A stretch of 64,000 nt of DNA, taken from assembly GCF_965363235.1 (NCBI RefSeq), contig NC_134847.1:55088439-55152438 (forward strand), in the 5' to 3' direction. Below are positions 61,201 to 64,000 of the stretch, piece after piece. This DNA comes from Mytilus galloprovincialis. Taxonomy: Eukaryota; Mollusca; Bivalvia; Mytilida; Mytilidae. How positions within the stretch are numbered: position 1 is the stretch's first letter; every line of letters starts with the position of its first letter. Made by a program: the position numbers and the translations under genes. The notes beneath the pieces are model-generated. The model was not told where the DNA came from, made no database searches, and was given only the letters and a program-made list of their open reading frames with translations.

Positions 61201-63754
61201 TCACAAAAATACTAAAAAAATCAATAACCAATATTCTTAGACCCCGTTTACACTGACAAAAAAGATCGATCTTTACTAAGATTGATCTTGGTCCTGTGTA
61301 AATATGTAAGATCGATCTCCAATCGGATTTAAAAAGCCTACCTCTAGAGTTTGTTTAAAAAAAATCGATCTTATTTGAATCGATATTTTTTCTGGTGTAA
61401 ACGCTTAGATCAAACACGATCAATCTTTTTTCGGGTGAATGTTATGCTTAGATACAAAAAAAATAAAGTTCATACCGGTTCTTTTTATGTTGTAGTGTAA
61501 ACGCACTGGATTAAATAAGATCGATCGCGATCGATCTTGCGTAAGCAATGTAAACGCAAACTGGTCTTTTTAAGATCGATTCAAATATATCGATTCAATT
61601 ATTTGGTAGTATAAACGGGGTCTATTACTCTGCAAAAATACAAAGACAGACATCGAAAACGATGGTTCACCTAGATTGACCAGGTCAAATGTACAAAATG
61701 AGAAAATCCAGTGTTATGTGTGCATCTCTTGCAAATTTAGACCATATGTTAATAAATAAATGACGCAGTAAAAAATGCCCATCTAATCAATGTCATAAAT
61801 CAGAAATAAAGACAACATGTAATATGTAAAGCAATAGTTGTCTTTGCTCACTACTAAAGAATGTAGCTTATGTGGACGGAGTAGTTGGTTAAACACTCTC
61901 GCTTAGGAGAAGACAAAGACTCACGCCTTATAGATTTATATCAACATTGTCTCAGCATGCATGTATTCATCACAATCGGCAGTATAACCGAGGAGTCAGC
62001 TGATAGTCATGTTATCACAAGTCAAATTTTGGATTAAACTTACCTTCCCTTTCGCATATATAGTTGACAGCATTGTGCGATTCATGATCGAACCATCCAT
62101 TTGAATTAGTCATTACATAATCTTGAATGTAGCCATTTGCATTCGTGTTGTCATTTGGTTCACCCGGGTTCCATTTTGTATACGTAAACGACGTTCCAGA
62201 CCACCATTTCCATGAACCCTCAACGCCATTATCCGTCCCTCCTAACCAGAAATCTAAAAAGGTTGTATTGAAAGTTTTATACTTAATTAGAGAAAACAAG
62301 TGTGACCATTTCCTGGGAAACTCAGTATGTTGATAGAAATCTTCATTTCATCAATATATACTGGGACCGACATCATCACTTTACATAGCTTAAATATGAG
62401 CCATTTGAACTTAACTTCTCAATCGTATAGACCGAGATATAACGAATTGTATGAAGAAGACATAAAAATATCCGTACATTTTCAAAATCTATCTTAAAAG
62501 AATATCGAAAAGTCATCGGCATATGTAATTACTCCTTGCATATTTTAGAGCAAAATACATTTACTTTTATATCTTGAACGTTTACTGAAGATAAAATCGT
62601 GGATAAACAAACTTTAACATCAACTATTTTAATATTGATGTCGAGCACAATATTCCTAAAATGATAAACAGTACCTGATCAAAAACTAAAATAACAAAAA
62701 TACCGGACTCCGAGAAAAATTCTAAACGGAAAGTCCCTATGCAAATGGCAAAATCAGAAGCTGAAATACATCAAACGAATGGATAACAACTGTCGTATTC
62801 CTGACTTGGAACAGGCATTTTCGTATGTAGAAAATAGTGAACTTAAACCTGGTTTGATAGCTAGCTTAACCTCTCAATTGTATGATAATCGCTTAAAATT
62901 CCGTTATTTTGAAACCCATGTGTGAAAAAATTAAACAGACATAATAGGTAAAAATGTCAAAAATCATTGTCATGATTGTGTTTTAATCCTTATCACCACT
63001 AAAACTAACGAATGTATCAACAAAGAAAAACAAACAAAAAAGGCATATAGACAAAGCACATTAGCAAAAACGAACTAAAGAATTGAAACGAATTTATAGC
63101 AACTGTCATATTCCTGTCTTGGTACAGGCATTTTCCTATAAAAAAAAATGATGGATTAGACCTGGTTTGATAGCTAGCTTAACCTCTCACTTGTATGACA
63201 GTGGAATAAAATTCCACTATATTGACAACGATTTTTAACAAATCAAACAGACATAATAGGTAAAAATGTCAAAATATGGTTACATCAGTCAACATTGTGT
63301 CATAATCTCAATCACTATAAAAATGAATTTTGTCATTACAAAATTGAAGTTCTCATAAAACAAGTCTGTATCACATAGTTTTGTAAGACAAAAATTATTT
63401 TGTTATGACAAAAATTATTTTGTTATGACAAAATTGAATTTTGTGTACACAAAATTGATTTTGATTAAAAAAAGTTCAAGTTTCATTCGGCGCCCCGTAG
63501 AAGCAGCAGTTGTTAATCATGTTCAAAGCTAGTCAATTAATTCCGACAAAAATCTAATAATATGAAAAGAATGAATTTTTAAAACAAATTGAAATGTATC
63601 AAATATCTGCATTCGGCGATATCATATAAATAATTATAAGTAAATTACACCTACATTGTCCAGAGTGCGCCTCTGATATAACTAATCGAATGAAGTTGTC
63701 CTCATCTTCTGTTTCTATCTCTGCAAGTTTTGCGTCGTATTCTCGACAATAACT
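24972..63754 (-). CDS. Adhesion GPCR: CTLD, six Ig domains, HRM, GAIN/GPS, 7TM (5' partial)
   Basis: Gene-level entry; the 29 exons are listed separately. The spliced frame is 1509 codons plus a stop. Residue numbers in the exon entries count from the first visible residue. Order: CTLD (1-103), Ig1-Ig4 (104-499), Ig5-Ig6 (500-703, each split by an intron), HRM (704-766), GAIN (771-1033) ending in the GPS, 7TM (about 1040-1290), cytoplasmic tail (to 1509). All introns are GT-AG and all phases agree. Adhesion GPCRs are surface receptors whose GAIN domain usually self-cleaves at the GPS, leaving an N-terminal fragment bound to the 7TM part; a tethered peptide then activates G-protein signalling. 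The lectin and Ig modules suggest a glycan or protein ligand outside the cell (inference). The start codon, signal peptide and first part of the CTLD lie beyond the window, and I saw no promoter. Confidence 0.93.
25380..25500 (+). mobile_element. Diverged RT-family tail in the last aGPCR intron
   Basis: Weak ordered matches to the RT element tail: TTAGTTTCTATGTTGTTTTG, then AAGCCATGGCAAAGTCATG, and a tail-like end in CCTCTCTTT. Orientation is antisense to the host gene. It is strongly eroded, so the call is tentative. Confidence 0.5.
25697..25917 (-). CDS. aGPCR exon 28: cytoplasmic tail, Asn/Ser/Lys-rich
   Basis: Residues 1337-1410; 221 nt, phase 1 to 0. Low-complexity hydrophilic tail rich in Asn, Ser, Lys and Asp (for example NKSKSDGDNKK), with no recognised domain. 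The GTAGAT donor leaves phase 0, matching exon 29. If that donor is not used, the frame reads on 20 codons to a stop at 25637-25639, giving a shorter alternative C-terminus. Acceptor ATTTTTACAG. Confidence 0.8.
26617..26674 (-). CDS. aGPCR exon 27: cytoplasmic tail, small exon with tandem donors
   Basis: Residues 1318-1337; 58 nt, phase 0 to 1. Reads KTTRESFATSTSDSQRKSS, a Ser/Thr-rich stretch with basic residues, suited to kinase sites (inference). Two donors fit: GTAAGG, giving this end, and GTAAGA 12 nt further on, which would end the exon at 26605 and add four codons in the same phase. Acceptor TTTTGTCTTCAG. Confidence 0.78.
26875..26940 (-). repeat. Dispersed repeat family C, short reversed copy
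   Basis: Plus strand shows GAGCGTCACTGATGAGTCTT, then GACGAAACGCTTTCTGGCGT, the reverse of the family C core. Lies in an aGPCR intron. Confidence 0.75.
27355..27471 (-). CDS. aGPCR exon 26: end of transmembrane helix 7 and helix 8
   Basis: Residues 1279-1317; 117 nt, phase 0-0. Reads GFFIFLFHTVFNQQIREGIQ, the normal G-x-F-I-F-x-F-x-x-x-x-x-N-x-x-V/I end of TM7 and helix 8. A basic stretch (MRVKRADKASIYSKQSSQ) begins the cytoplasmic tail. Acceptor TATGATTTTAG, donor GTAAGT. Confidence 0.93.
27500..27980 (+). repeat. Dispersed repeat family A, internally duplicated copy, in an aGPCR intron
   Basis: Carries the central block (CAGTGGAC, AATTGGGGTCAA, TTTGGCATTAAAAT, ACATGTGTACTAAGTTTCA) twice, at about 27555-27700 and 27727-27865, then an ACGGACGAACGGACGAACGA stretch and GGTGGGGCATAAAA. 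It ends about 30 bases upstream, in gene sense, of the exon 26 acceptor. Confidence 0.85.
28937..29063 (-). CDS. aGPCR exon 25: transmembrane helices 6 and start of 7
   Basis: Residues 1236-1278; phase 2 to 0. Reads AGIRSLCVILPLFGVTWVLG, the TM6 signature of the family, and then FQYLFAVFNSLQ, the start of TM7. Acceptor TTATTGCAG, donor GTAAAT. Confidence 0.94.
29460..29740 (+). repeat. Dispersed repeat family B, aGPCR intron
   Basis: Blocks AAATAAAGGCAAAAGTAGTA, GTCATAAATCGATTGAGAG and AAACTAAAACCGAGTGAAA, then an ACATTCCTGACATGGTACAG end that also occurs in family F. Confidence 0.8.
29755..30050 (+). repeat. Dispersed repeat family C, longer copy
   Basis: Core GCCAGACGCGCGTTTCGTCT and CTCATCAGTGACGCTCA, followed by AAATTGAAGAGCATTGGGGA and a stretch shared with 41.7 kb. 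The long open frame here (29831-30052) is part of the repeat and not a recognised gene. Confidence 0.85.
30168..30253 (-). CDS. aGPCR exon 24: end of transmembrane helix 5 and intracellular loop 3
   Basis: Residues 1208-1235; 86 nt, phase 0 to 2. VNLIILILVLRTMFATHA completes TM5. MMDKTTKERAK forms the basic third intracellular loop, a usual G-protein contact. Acceptor TTTTTTTAG, donor GTATGT. Confidence 0.92.
30683..30749 (-). CDS. aGPCR exon 23: extracellular loop 2 and transmembrane helix 5
   Basis: Residues 1185-1207; 67 nt, phase 2 to 0. Reads CWLSVESNLIWAFVGPALTV. CWLS carries the loop-2 Cys that pairs with TM3, and IWAFVGP is the invariant TM5 motif of adhesion GPCRs. Acceptor CTTTTCAG, donor GTACGA. 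Confidence 0.93.
31000..31135 (-). repeat. Dispersed repeat family B, reversed copy
   Basis: Plus strand shows TTTCCCTCAGTTTTAGTTTG, TCTCTATCGATTTATGA and TACTGTTGCCTTTATTTAAT, the reverse complement of the family B blocks. Lies in an aGPCR intron. Confidence 0.8.
31446..31465 (+). repeat. (AATC)n microsatellite
   Basis: Five AATC units, about 55 bases on the exon 23 side of exon 22. Confidence 0.9.
31520..31589 (-). CDS. aGPCR exon 22: transmembrane helix 4
   Basis: Residues 1162-1184; 70 nt, phase 1 to 2. Reads SPAVIVGISMGATKLDGYGN, then SQ and a split codon. The P-x-x-I-V-G-I-S core is the family TM4 motif, followed by the second extracellular loop (DGYG). The GTATTT donor was chosen because it is the GT before the in-frame stop that keeps phase with exon 23 and gives YGNSQYCWLS across the junction. 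Confidence 0.9.
32250..32400 (-). CDS. aGPCR exon 21: transmembrane helices 3 and start of 4
   Basis: Residues 1112-1161; phase 0 to 1. Reads KVCTAMAVLLHYIFLVDFAF, then MLAEGIEI. It contains the TM3 Cys that pairs with the second extracellular loop and the LLHYxFL and ML-EG motifs of class B receptors. The usual Trp of the F-x-W-M-L motif is Phe (FAFML). It ends with the TM4 start, WLIPTCW. Acceptor CAAATTGTAG, donor GTACAG. Confidence 0.93.
32766..32895 (-). CDS. aGPCR exon 20: intracellular loop 1 and transmembrane helix 2
   Basis: Residues 1068-1111; phase 2 to 0. A basic loop (MRGRKIKRDKA) is followed by the TM2 helix ILLVNFCVALTLSYILFLSG, matching the family I-x-x-N-L-C-x-x-L motif. Acceptor ATTTTTGTAG, donor GTATGT. 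Confidence 0.93.
33280..33383 (-). CDS. aGPCR exon 19: transmembrane helix 1
   Basis: Residues 1034-1067; phase 0 to 2. After the linker PSSHSLVLSKIS comes a hydrophobic helix, AVGCGISILFLVVTVMI, ending HGMLW. This is a normal adhesion-GPCR TM1 (L-S-x-I-x-x-x-G-C-x-I-S). Acceptor CTATTTGCAG, donor GTAATT. Confidence 0.93.
33566..33689 (-). CDS. aGPCR exon 18: GPS cleavage site and tethered agonist
   Basis: Residues 992-1033; phase 2 to 0. Reads NTPNGAWSFVGSKL, then GITVCQYDHTTNFALLMSP. The canonical end of a GPS is C-x-C-x-H-L-T/S with cleavage before T/S. Here it is C-Q-Y-D-H-T-T, so the P1 residue is Thr rather than Leu, the second Cys of the CxC pair is Tyr, and the usual Cys after G (Gly-Cys) is absent. 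TNFALLMSP matches a normal tethered-agonist peptide. Cleavage is plausible but not assured. Donor GTGAGT. Confidence 0.93.
34070..34200 (-). repeat. Dispersed repeat family E, reversed 3' fragment
   Basis: Plus strand AAAATGGAAATGGGGAAAG, then ACAACAACCTGACCATAGAA and AGCGAGAAATTCTCGC, the reverse of the family E end. Lies in an aGPCR intron. Confidence 0.75.
34683..34729 (-). CDS. aGPCR exon 17: GPS motif, first part (47-nt exon)
   Basis: Residues 977-991; phase 0 to 2. This very short exon encodes VNYSNPVCAFWDFDA. The CAFWDF block is the diagnostic start of the GPS motif, with its first Cys and the invariant Trp. Acceptor TTTACATTACAG, donor GTAAGT. It is too short for ORF-based detection and was found from the motif and phase. 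Confidence 0.93.
36236..36440 (-). repeat. CCGT-rich repeat, probably related to family A
   Basis: Plus strand reads TTTTATGCCCCC, then a run of CCGTCCGTCC-type units (36270-36325). This mirrors the GGGGCATAA end and ACGGACGG stretch of family A in reverse. Lies in the intron before exon 17. Confidence 0.6.
36640..36745 (-). repeat. Dispersed repeat family D, reversed
   Basis: Plus strand shows GAAGGCCGTACTTTAACC, then GAGTTGTCTCATTGGCAC and CACCACATCTTCCTAT. Lies in an aGPCR intron. Confidence 0.8.
37588..37605 (+). repeat. Poly-C run
   Basis: About 16 C in a row followed by AAACC. A second long homopolymer, a G run, sits at 9860-9876 in the foldback arm. Confidence 0.9.
37690..37885 (-). 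repeat. CGGGAT-rich repeat in aGPCR intron
   Basis: Many copies of CGGGATT/CGGGATC and TTAAACGGGAC at irregular spacing, for example TTAAACGGGACC then TTAAACGGGACT. The minus-strand frame (37964-37737) is open across most of it but gives a low-complexity peptide unlike any family I know. Confidence 0.6.
38137..38150 (+). repeat. (AT)n microsatellite
   Basis: Short AT dinucleotide run in the intron between exons 16 and 17. Confidence 0.85.
39493..39610 (-). CDS. aGPCR exon 16: GAIN subdomain B strands
   Basis: Residues 937-976; phase 2 to 0. Reads SVVATNGSYDINSVVIDFSI, then LKRPLIIKFEHVQ. The first part is the classic S-V-V-A-x-x strand and the last part is the strand leading to the GPS (P-L-I-I-K-F-x-H). 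Acceptor GTTTCAG, donor GTATGT. A 4.8 kb intron follows, the longest within the GAIN-7TM part. Confidence 0.92.
40040..40118 (-). CDS. aGPCR exon 15: GAIN subdomain B
   Basis: Residues 911-936; 79 nt, phase 1 to 2. Reads KQPVGYSTTYYRNISDLF, ending LSDG. The YYRNISDL segment matches the common YKNL-type motif of GAIN subdomain B. Acceptor ATTGTTACAG, donor GTACGT. There is one potential N-glycosylation site (NIS). Confidence 0.88.
40450..40830. repeat. Possible old insert in aGPCR intron, weak resemblance to RT-family tail
   Basis: AACACCATGACTAAAGACAA resembles the GCCATGGCTAAAAATGAAAA stretch of the RT tail read in reverse, and ATCCGAATGGAACCAGGTG follows. Too diverged for a firm call. Confidence 0.3.
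40873..40992 (-). CDS. aGPCR exon 14: GAIN, subdomain A to B transition
   Basis: Residues 871-910; 120 nt, phase 1-1. Reads VQVGKVLSEDITFPKK, then LPDWITESTNQVTLSKDNFQ. This resembles the strand entry of GAIN subdomain B, where short strands such as QVTLSK precede the Y-x-N region. Acceptor TTGCATTTCAG, donor GTAATT. Confidence 0.85.
41409..41517 (-). CDS. aGPCR exon 13: GAIN subdomain A, continued
   Basis: Residues 835-871; phase 0 to 1. Encodes NFTGVTAIAKAVTVYTKAY and NDSVFQRTVQKDQL. It was chosen because it is the only phase-compatible open segment in this intron interval, with acceptor GGAATAG and donor GTTAGT. A nearer AG (GTGTAACAG) would break the phase. It carries a possible N-glycosylation site (NFT). 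Helical character fits GAIN, but sequence conservation is weak here. Confidence 0.72.
41655..41870 (+). repeat. Dispersed repeat family C, aGPCR intron
   Basis: ATTTGATACGCCAGACGCAC, CTCATCAGTGACGCTCAGAT and GTTGAAGAGCATTGAGGA, in the same order as at 29.8 kb. Confidence 0.85.
42644..42835 (-). CDS. aGPCR exon 12: GAIN subdomain A, first helices
   Basis: Residues 771-834; 192 nt, phase 0-0. A charged helical segment (TDLLKNGIEVKDVNNIL, later LDISSSILDNIAVHAKD) typical of the helical subdomain A of GAIN. It sits in the right position, between HRM and the beta-rich subdomain B. Acceptor TTTCATTTGTAG, donor GTATGT. The open frame past the donor is intronic. Confidence 0.85.
43990..44150 (-). 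repeat. Dispersed repeat family F, reversed, aGPCR intron
   Basis: Plus strand shows AAGTCAGGAATATGACAGTT, CTTTGATTAG-like and CGTAGTTCAGTATTTTTGTG blocks, the reverse of family F. Ends just before the exon 11 donor. Confidence 0.7.
44180..44274 (-). CDS. aGPCR exon 11: hormone-receptor motif (HRM), second half
   Basis: Residues 739-770; phase 1 to 0. The sequence TVSRLCNSNGEWEEPNYSTC completes the HRM with the R-L-C, G-x-W and final Cys signature. A leucine-rich stretch then leads into the GAIN domain. The acceptor has a long T run ending TTTGTAG; donor GTATAC. From here on, introns are no longer uniformly phase 1, so the change of gene structure coincides with the end of the modular ectodomain. 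Confidence 0.92.
44661..44765 (-). CDS. aGPCR exon 10: hormone-receptor motif (HRM), first half
   Basis: Residues 704-738; phase 1-1. The sequence YCPVNVDQFESFWVYT followed by IISCPGDRAG fits the HRM pattern C-x(n)-W-x(2)-T-x(n)-CP-x(n)-G, found before the GAIN domain in many adhesion GPCRs and in secretin receptors. Acceptor TATCTTTTAG, donor GTAACT. The exon has no start codon in frame. Confidence 0.9.
45177..45323 (-). CDS. aGPCR exon 9: end of Ig domain 6
   Basis: Residues 655-703; 147 nt, phase 1-1. Completes Ig6 with the E- and F-strands (Cys in VQYECSGINNYGEG) and a G-strand (LVSHISVIKPN). Donor GTAAGT. The intron upstream, between this exon and exon 8, contains the large RT element copy at 45.5-46.6 kb. 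Confidence 0.9.
45483..46595 (-). mobile_element. RT element copy with intact RT core, in aGPCR intron 8
   Basis: The most complete RT core of the family. The minus-strand frame is open from about 46585 to a stop at 45785-45787. It contains RT motif B (GIPMGTNCAPLLADLFLYYY), the catalytic box FRYIDDVL, the following SASYLDLHLEID strand region, and the post-RT segment ending QMISDMFLTS. The 3' tail follows. The 5' end is truncated (no motif A) at a T run (46582-46595 as A on the plus strand). Same orientation as the host gene, between exons 8 and 9. No GIY-YIG domain is visible. Penelope-like affinity is probable, not proved. Confidence 0.88.
47120..47335 (-). CDS. aGPCR exon 8: end of Ig domain 5 and start of Ig domain 6
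   Basis: Residues 583-654; phase 1-1. The first codons (NLTCEVSDG) supply the missing F-strand Cys of Ig5. After a short linker (IIGKPIVSISP), Ig6 begins with Cys in VNIYCNV and Trp in ILWYKNGD. It ends at NPNK before a GTAAGT donor. The exon therefore bridges two domains, which supports the exon chain strongly. The acceptor TTTAACAG lies upstream of the first in-frame ATG. Confidence 0.9.
48037..48285 (-). CDS. aGPCR exon 7: Ig domain 5, first part
   Basis: Residues 500-582; phase 1-1. Carries the B-strand Cys (VTVMCEA), the C-strand Trp (FATWKLNN) and the E-strand, and stops at LQTSDSG just before the F-strand Cys. Unlike Ig1-Ig4, this domain is interrupted by an intron. Reading on past the GTATAT donor gives a short false extension that is not coding. 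Confidence 0.9.
48590..49020 (+). repeat. Probable dispersed repeat with a 29-bp tandem duplication
   Basis: GAGCTTTTTGACTAAAATGG followed by AGCAAATGT occurs twice in tandem (48919-48976). The flanks (CTGACTCCTGAGCTGAAGG, AAGCCAAATCCAACT) look repeat-derived. No other copy is seen in this window. Lies in the intron between exons 6 and 7. Confidence 0.5.
49136..49432 (-). CDS. aGPCR exon 6: Ig domain 4
   Basis: Residues 401-499; 297 nt, phase 1-1. It has no internal ATG in frame near its start, so a simple ATG-to-stop ORF scan would miss it. The sequence shows IPAVHIS, Cys in ITLECTA, Trp in VFWVKD, and NQSLTISDVDNNDEG leading to HYTCYASNTIG. Potential N-glycosylation sites include NDT and NQS. 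Acceptor AATTTTACAG, donor GTAAGT. Confidence 0.92.
50113..50433 (-). CDS. aGPCR exon 5: Ig domain 3
   Basis: Residues 294-400; 321 nt, phase 1-1. Ig fold residues are Cys in ISITCII, Trp in VQWIFTN, and Cys in DAGQYSCRA. The exon opens with AKPVVDVP, a common linker before an Ig A-strand. The stretch ITNPSLTIMHLESSDAG again resembles Ig1 and Ig2. Acceptor CATCCACAG, donor GTATGG. Confidence 0.93.
50434..53164 (-). other. Intron 4 between Ig2 and Ig3
   Basis: 2.7 kb, AT-rich. Contains the SINE at 52.3-52.6 kb; nothing else recognised. Confidence 0.7.
52310..52600 (-). mobile_element. tRNA-derived SINE in aGPCR intron
   Basis: Read on the minus strand from 52600, it begins GGAGGGCCTTGGTGTAATAG (A-box-like) and has GGTTCGATC (B-box-like) about 50 bases on, as in a tRNA-derived pol III promoter. 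A body with GACTGAGTTTTCGGCTCTCC and TCGAAAAAAGAGTAGGCTAA follows and ends GCAACACTCGCTACC. I remember this body as a bivalve/mollusc SINE type (memory only). Between exons 4 and 5; same strand as the host gene. Confidence 0.82.
53165..53455 (-). CDS. aGPCR exon 4: Ig domain 2
   Basis: Residues 197-293; 291 nt, phase 1-1. Ig fold residues are Cys in VTLQCII, Trp in IDWHFNN, and Cys in DLGLYMCLAS. There are Asn-rich potential glycosylation sites (NNS). The sequence INNPSLTITSVEQNDLG nearly repeats Ig1. Acceptor TTATTTCAG, donor GTAAGT. Confidence 0.93.
54032..54834. mobile_element. MITE of about 800 bp with terminal inverted repeats
   Basis: The left end GGGCCCAGTTTCACGAAGCT pairs with the right end AGCTTCGTGAAACCGGCCCC. 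Several TCTTAGGA/TCCTAAGA-type motifs sit near both ends, and the centre is AT-rich with no ORF. Lies in the intron between exons 3 and 4. The target-site duplication is not clear. Non-autonomous DNA element by structure. Confidence 0.85.
55615..55748. repeat. Palindrome of about 130 bp, nested hairpin
   Basis: CGATTATCAGGTTGTCTG (55617-55634) pairs with CAGATAACCTGATAATCG (55729-55746), 17 of 18 positions. Inside, CATAATATGAAGC pairs loosely with GCTTCATAATGTG. The loop contains GAGTGAGCGAAGCGAA. Could be a small foldback element. Confidence 0.8.
56726..57004 (-). CDS. aGPCR exon 3: Ig domain 1
   Basis: Residues 104-196. A complete I-set-like Ig domain in one symmetric phase 1-1 exon of 279 nt. 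Key residues are the B-strand Cys in VTLECVV, the C-strand Trp in VTWFKN, and the F-strand Cys in DLGYYTCHA. It is closest to Ig2 in the stretch before the second Cys (INTPSLTIISVEKNDLG), which points to exon duplication. Acceptor TTTTTCAG, donor GTAAGC. Confidence 0.93.
57045..57235 (+). repeat. Dispersed repeat family B, next to Ig1 exon
   Basis: CAAATAAAGGCAACAGTAGT, ACTCATAAATCGATTGCGA, AAAACTGAGGGAAACG and an A-rich tail. Begins about 40 bases upstream, in gene sense, of the exon 3 acceptor. Confidence 0.85.
57262..57515 (+). repeat. Dispersed repeat family D, aGPCR intron
   Basis: GGTGTATGATTGCCAATGAG, AGGTCACCGTACAGCCTTCA and TTACAGGCTCCTGACTTGGG. Follows a family B copy directly. Confidence 0.85.
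61238..61624. mobile_element. MITE of 387 bp with TAGACCCCGTTTA termini
   Basis: TAGACCCCGTTTACACT at the left and TAAACGGGGTCTA at the right are inverted copies. The interior repeats AAGATCGATCTT-type palindromes and GTGTAAACGC variants. No ORF. The outer TA could be the target duplication. Lies in the intron between the CTLD and Ig1. Confidence 0.87.
61862..61935 (+). repeat. tRNA-like fragment, possible truncated SINE head
   Basis: GGACGGAGTAGTTGGTTAAA and CACTCTCGCTTAGGAGAAG look like the D-arm and anticodon-arm half of a tRNA, with an A-box-like AGTAGTTGG. No B-box or acceptor closure is seen, so it is not called a tRNA gene. Confidence 0.35.
62044..62253 (-). CDS. aGPCR exon 2: C-terminal half of C-type lectin domain
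   Basis: Residues 34-103; phase 1 to 1. Joining to exon 1 makes the expected FWLGG strand. The calcium/sugar loop reads KWNPGEPND, an EPN (mannose-type) signature. The WND motif appears as WFD. The domain closes on NYICERE with the last conserved Cys. The inner Cys pair is missing: the first position is Tyr (IQDYVMT) and the second falls in HESHN. The fold call is firm; sugar binding is uncertain because of these changes. Confidence 0.92.
62690..63315 (+). repeat. Family F repeat with a tandem second unit of about 310 bases, aGPCR intron 1
   Basis: The block ACAGGCATTTTC, CCTGGTTTGATAGCTAGCTT, AACCTCTCA, CAGACATAATAGGTAAAAAT occurs at 62810-62965 and again at 63125-63280. Sits between the two CTLD exons. 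Confidence 0.85.
63330..63475 (+). repeat. Short tandem repeat rich in TTTTGTTATGACAAAA
   Basis: Repeated 20-bp units of AAAATTATTTTGTTATGACA type (63395-63435) flanked by variants such as GAATTTTGTGTACACAAAAT. The units are partly palindromic. Confidence 0.8.
63655..63754 (-). CDS. aGPCR exon 1: N-terminal half of C-type lectin domain
   Basis: Residues 1-33. Starts in phase 0 after a TATAG acceptor and ends in phase 1 at a GTAGGT donor. The peptide SYCREYDAKLAEIETEDE is the typical alpha-1/alpha-2 helix region of a CTLD, with the first conserved Cys (usually paired with the last Cys of the fold) followed by the A-K-L-A-E-I motif. The earlier CTLD strand and the signal peptide must be in an exon further right. 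The remaining 246 bases to the window edge show no clear candidate. Confidence 0.9.
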
Positions 63755-64000
63755 CTATATGAATAAACCAATAAAAACCAATATGCATTTTGCAGACTGA
63801 TAATTTGAATATTTTTTTTTATGAAATCTCAACGTTTCAAAAACTTACTAACTTTGGTGTATTTCTACAACAATAGGATAAATAACTTATTACTAATGTC
63901 AGCTCTAGTTTTCGTTAGTGTTCGTGTTTCCTAATCTTTGTATTTTTGTGTGTATCTTTTTATTATTATTTATGATTTAGTCGTTTTATCATAGAGATTT

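Larger units (their letters stand above)
57005..62043 (-). other. Intron 2 (5.04 kb) between the CTLD and Ig1
   Basis: The longest intron in view. Holds families B and D, the 387-bp MITE and the tRNA-like fragment. I looked on the minus strand for a further Ig-type exon (Cys, Trp, DxGxYxC) and saw none. Phases of exons 2 and 3 agree directly. Confidence 0.7.

Noticed and set aside
61862..61935. tRNA-like D-arm and anticodon arm as a tRNA gene
   Set aside because: No T-arm or acceptor stem. Listed only as a possible SINE fragment.
63755..64000. Open stretch near 63850-63905 as an upstream CTLD or signal-peptide exon
   Set aside because: It reads a short hydrophobic segment ending at a possible donor, but has no proper acceptor or start codon and no CTLD strand motif.

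Overview
This window is animal nuclear DNA, AT-rich and repeat-dense, with GT-AG introns. Several dispersed repeats are of kinds I associate with bivalves, so a mussel-like mollusc (Mytilidae) is the best guess. That rests on remembered repeat families and cannot be proved from the sequence alone. There is no bacterial-type gene organisation, no CRISPR array and no convincing RNA gene.

The one host gene I can support fills the minus strand from about 63.75 kb down to 24.97 kb. I assembled it by hand from 29 exons. Every intron is GT-AG and every intron phase matches its neighbour, giving 4530 nt (1509 codons plus stop) with an unbroken frame; the 5' end lies beyond the right edge. The product is an adhesion GPCR with this order: C-type lectin domain (CTLD), six Ig domains, hormone-receptor motif (HRM), GAIN domain with GPS site, seven-helix secretin/adhesion membrane domain, and a basic, Ser/Asn-rich cytoplasmic tail. 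I do not recognise this combination as a named vertebrate family. The CTLD and the GPS each lack two conserved cysteines.

The left 25 kb holds no host gene I can support. It is a mosaic of mobile-element debris. Contents are: tails and fragments of one reverse-transcriptase (RT) element family sharing a common 3' end (1.8, 6.4, 16.3, 18.3, 19.0 and 19.3 kb); a decayed Penelope-like element cut off in its RT catalytic motif (19.9-21.6 kb); and a foldback structure with arms of about 0.9 kb and a 3.3 kb centre (8.97-14.07 kb) that encloses 159-bp tandem repeats, a GT microsatellite and a further diverged repeat.

The introns carry more insertions: a large sense-oriented RT element copy (45.5-46.6 kb), a tRNA-headed SINE (52.3-52.6 kb), two terminal-inverted-repeat MITEs (54.0-54.8 and 61.2-61.6 kb), a palindrome at 55.6 kb and several short dispersed families, labelled A to F here for cross-reference.
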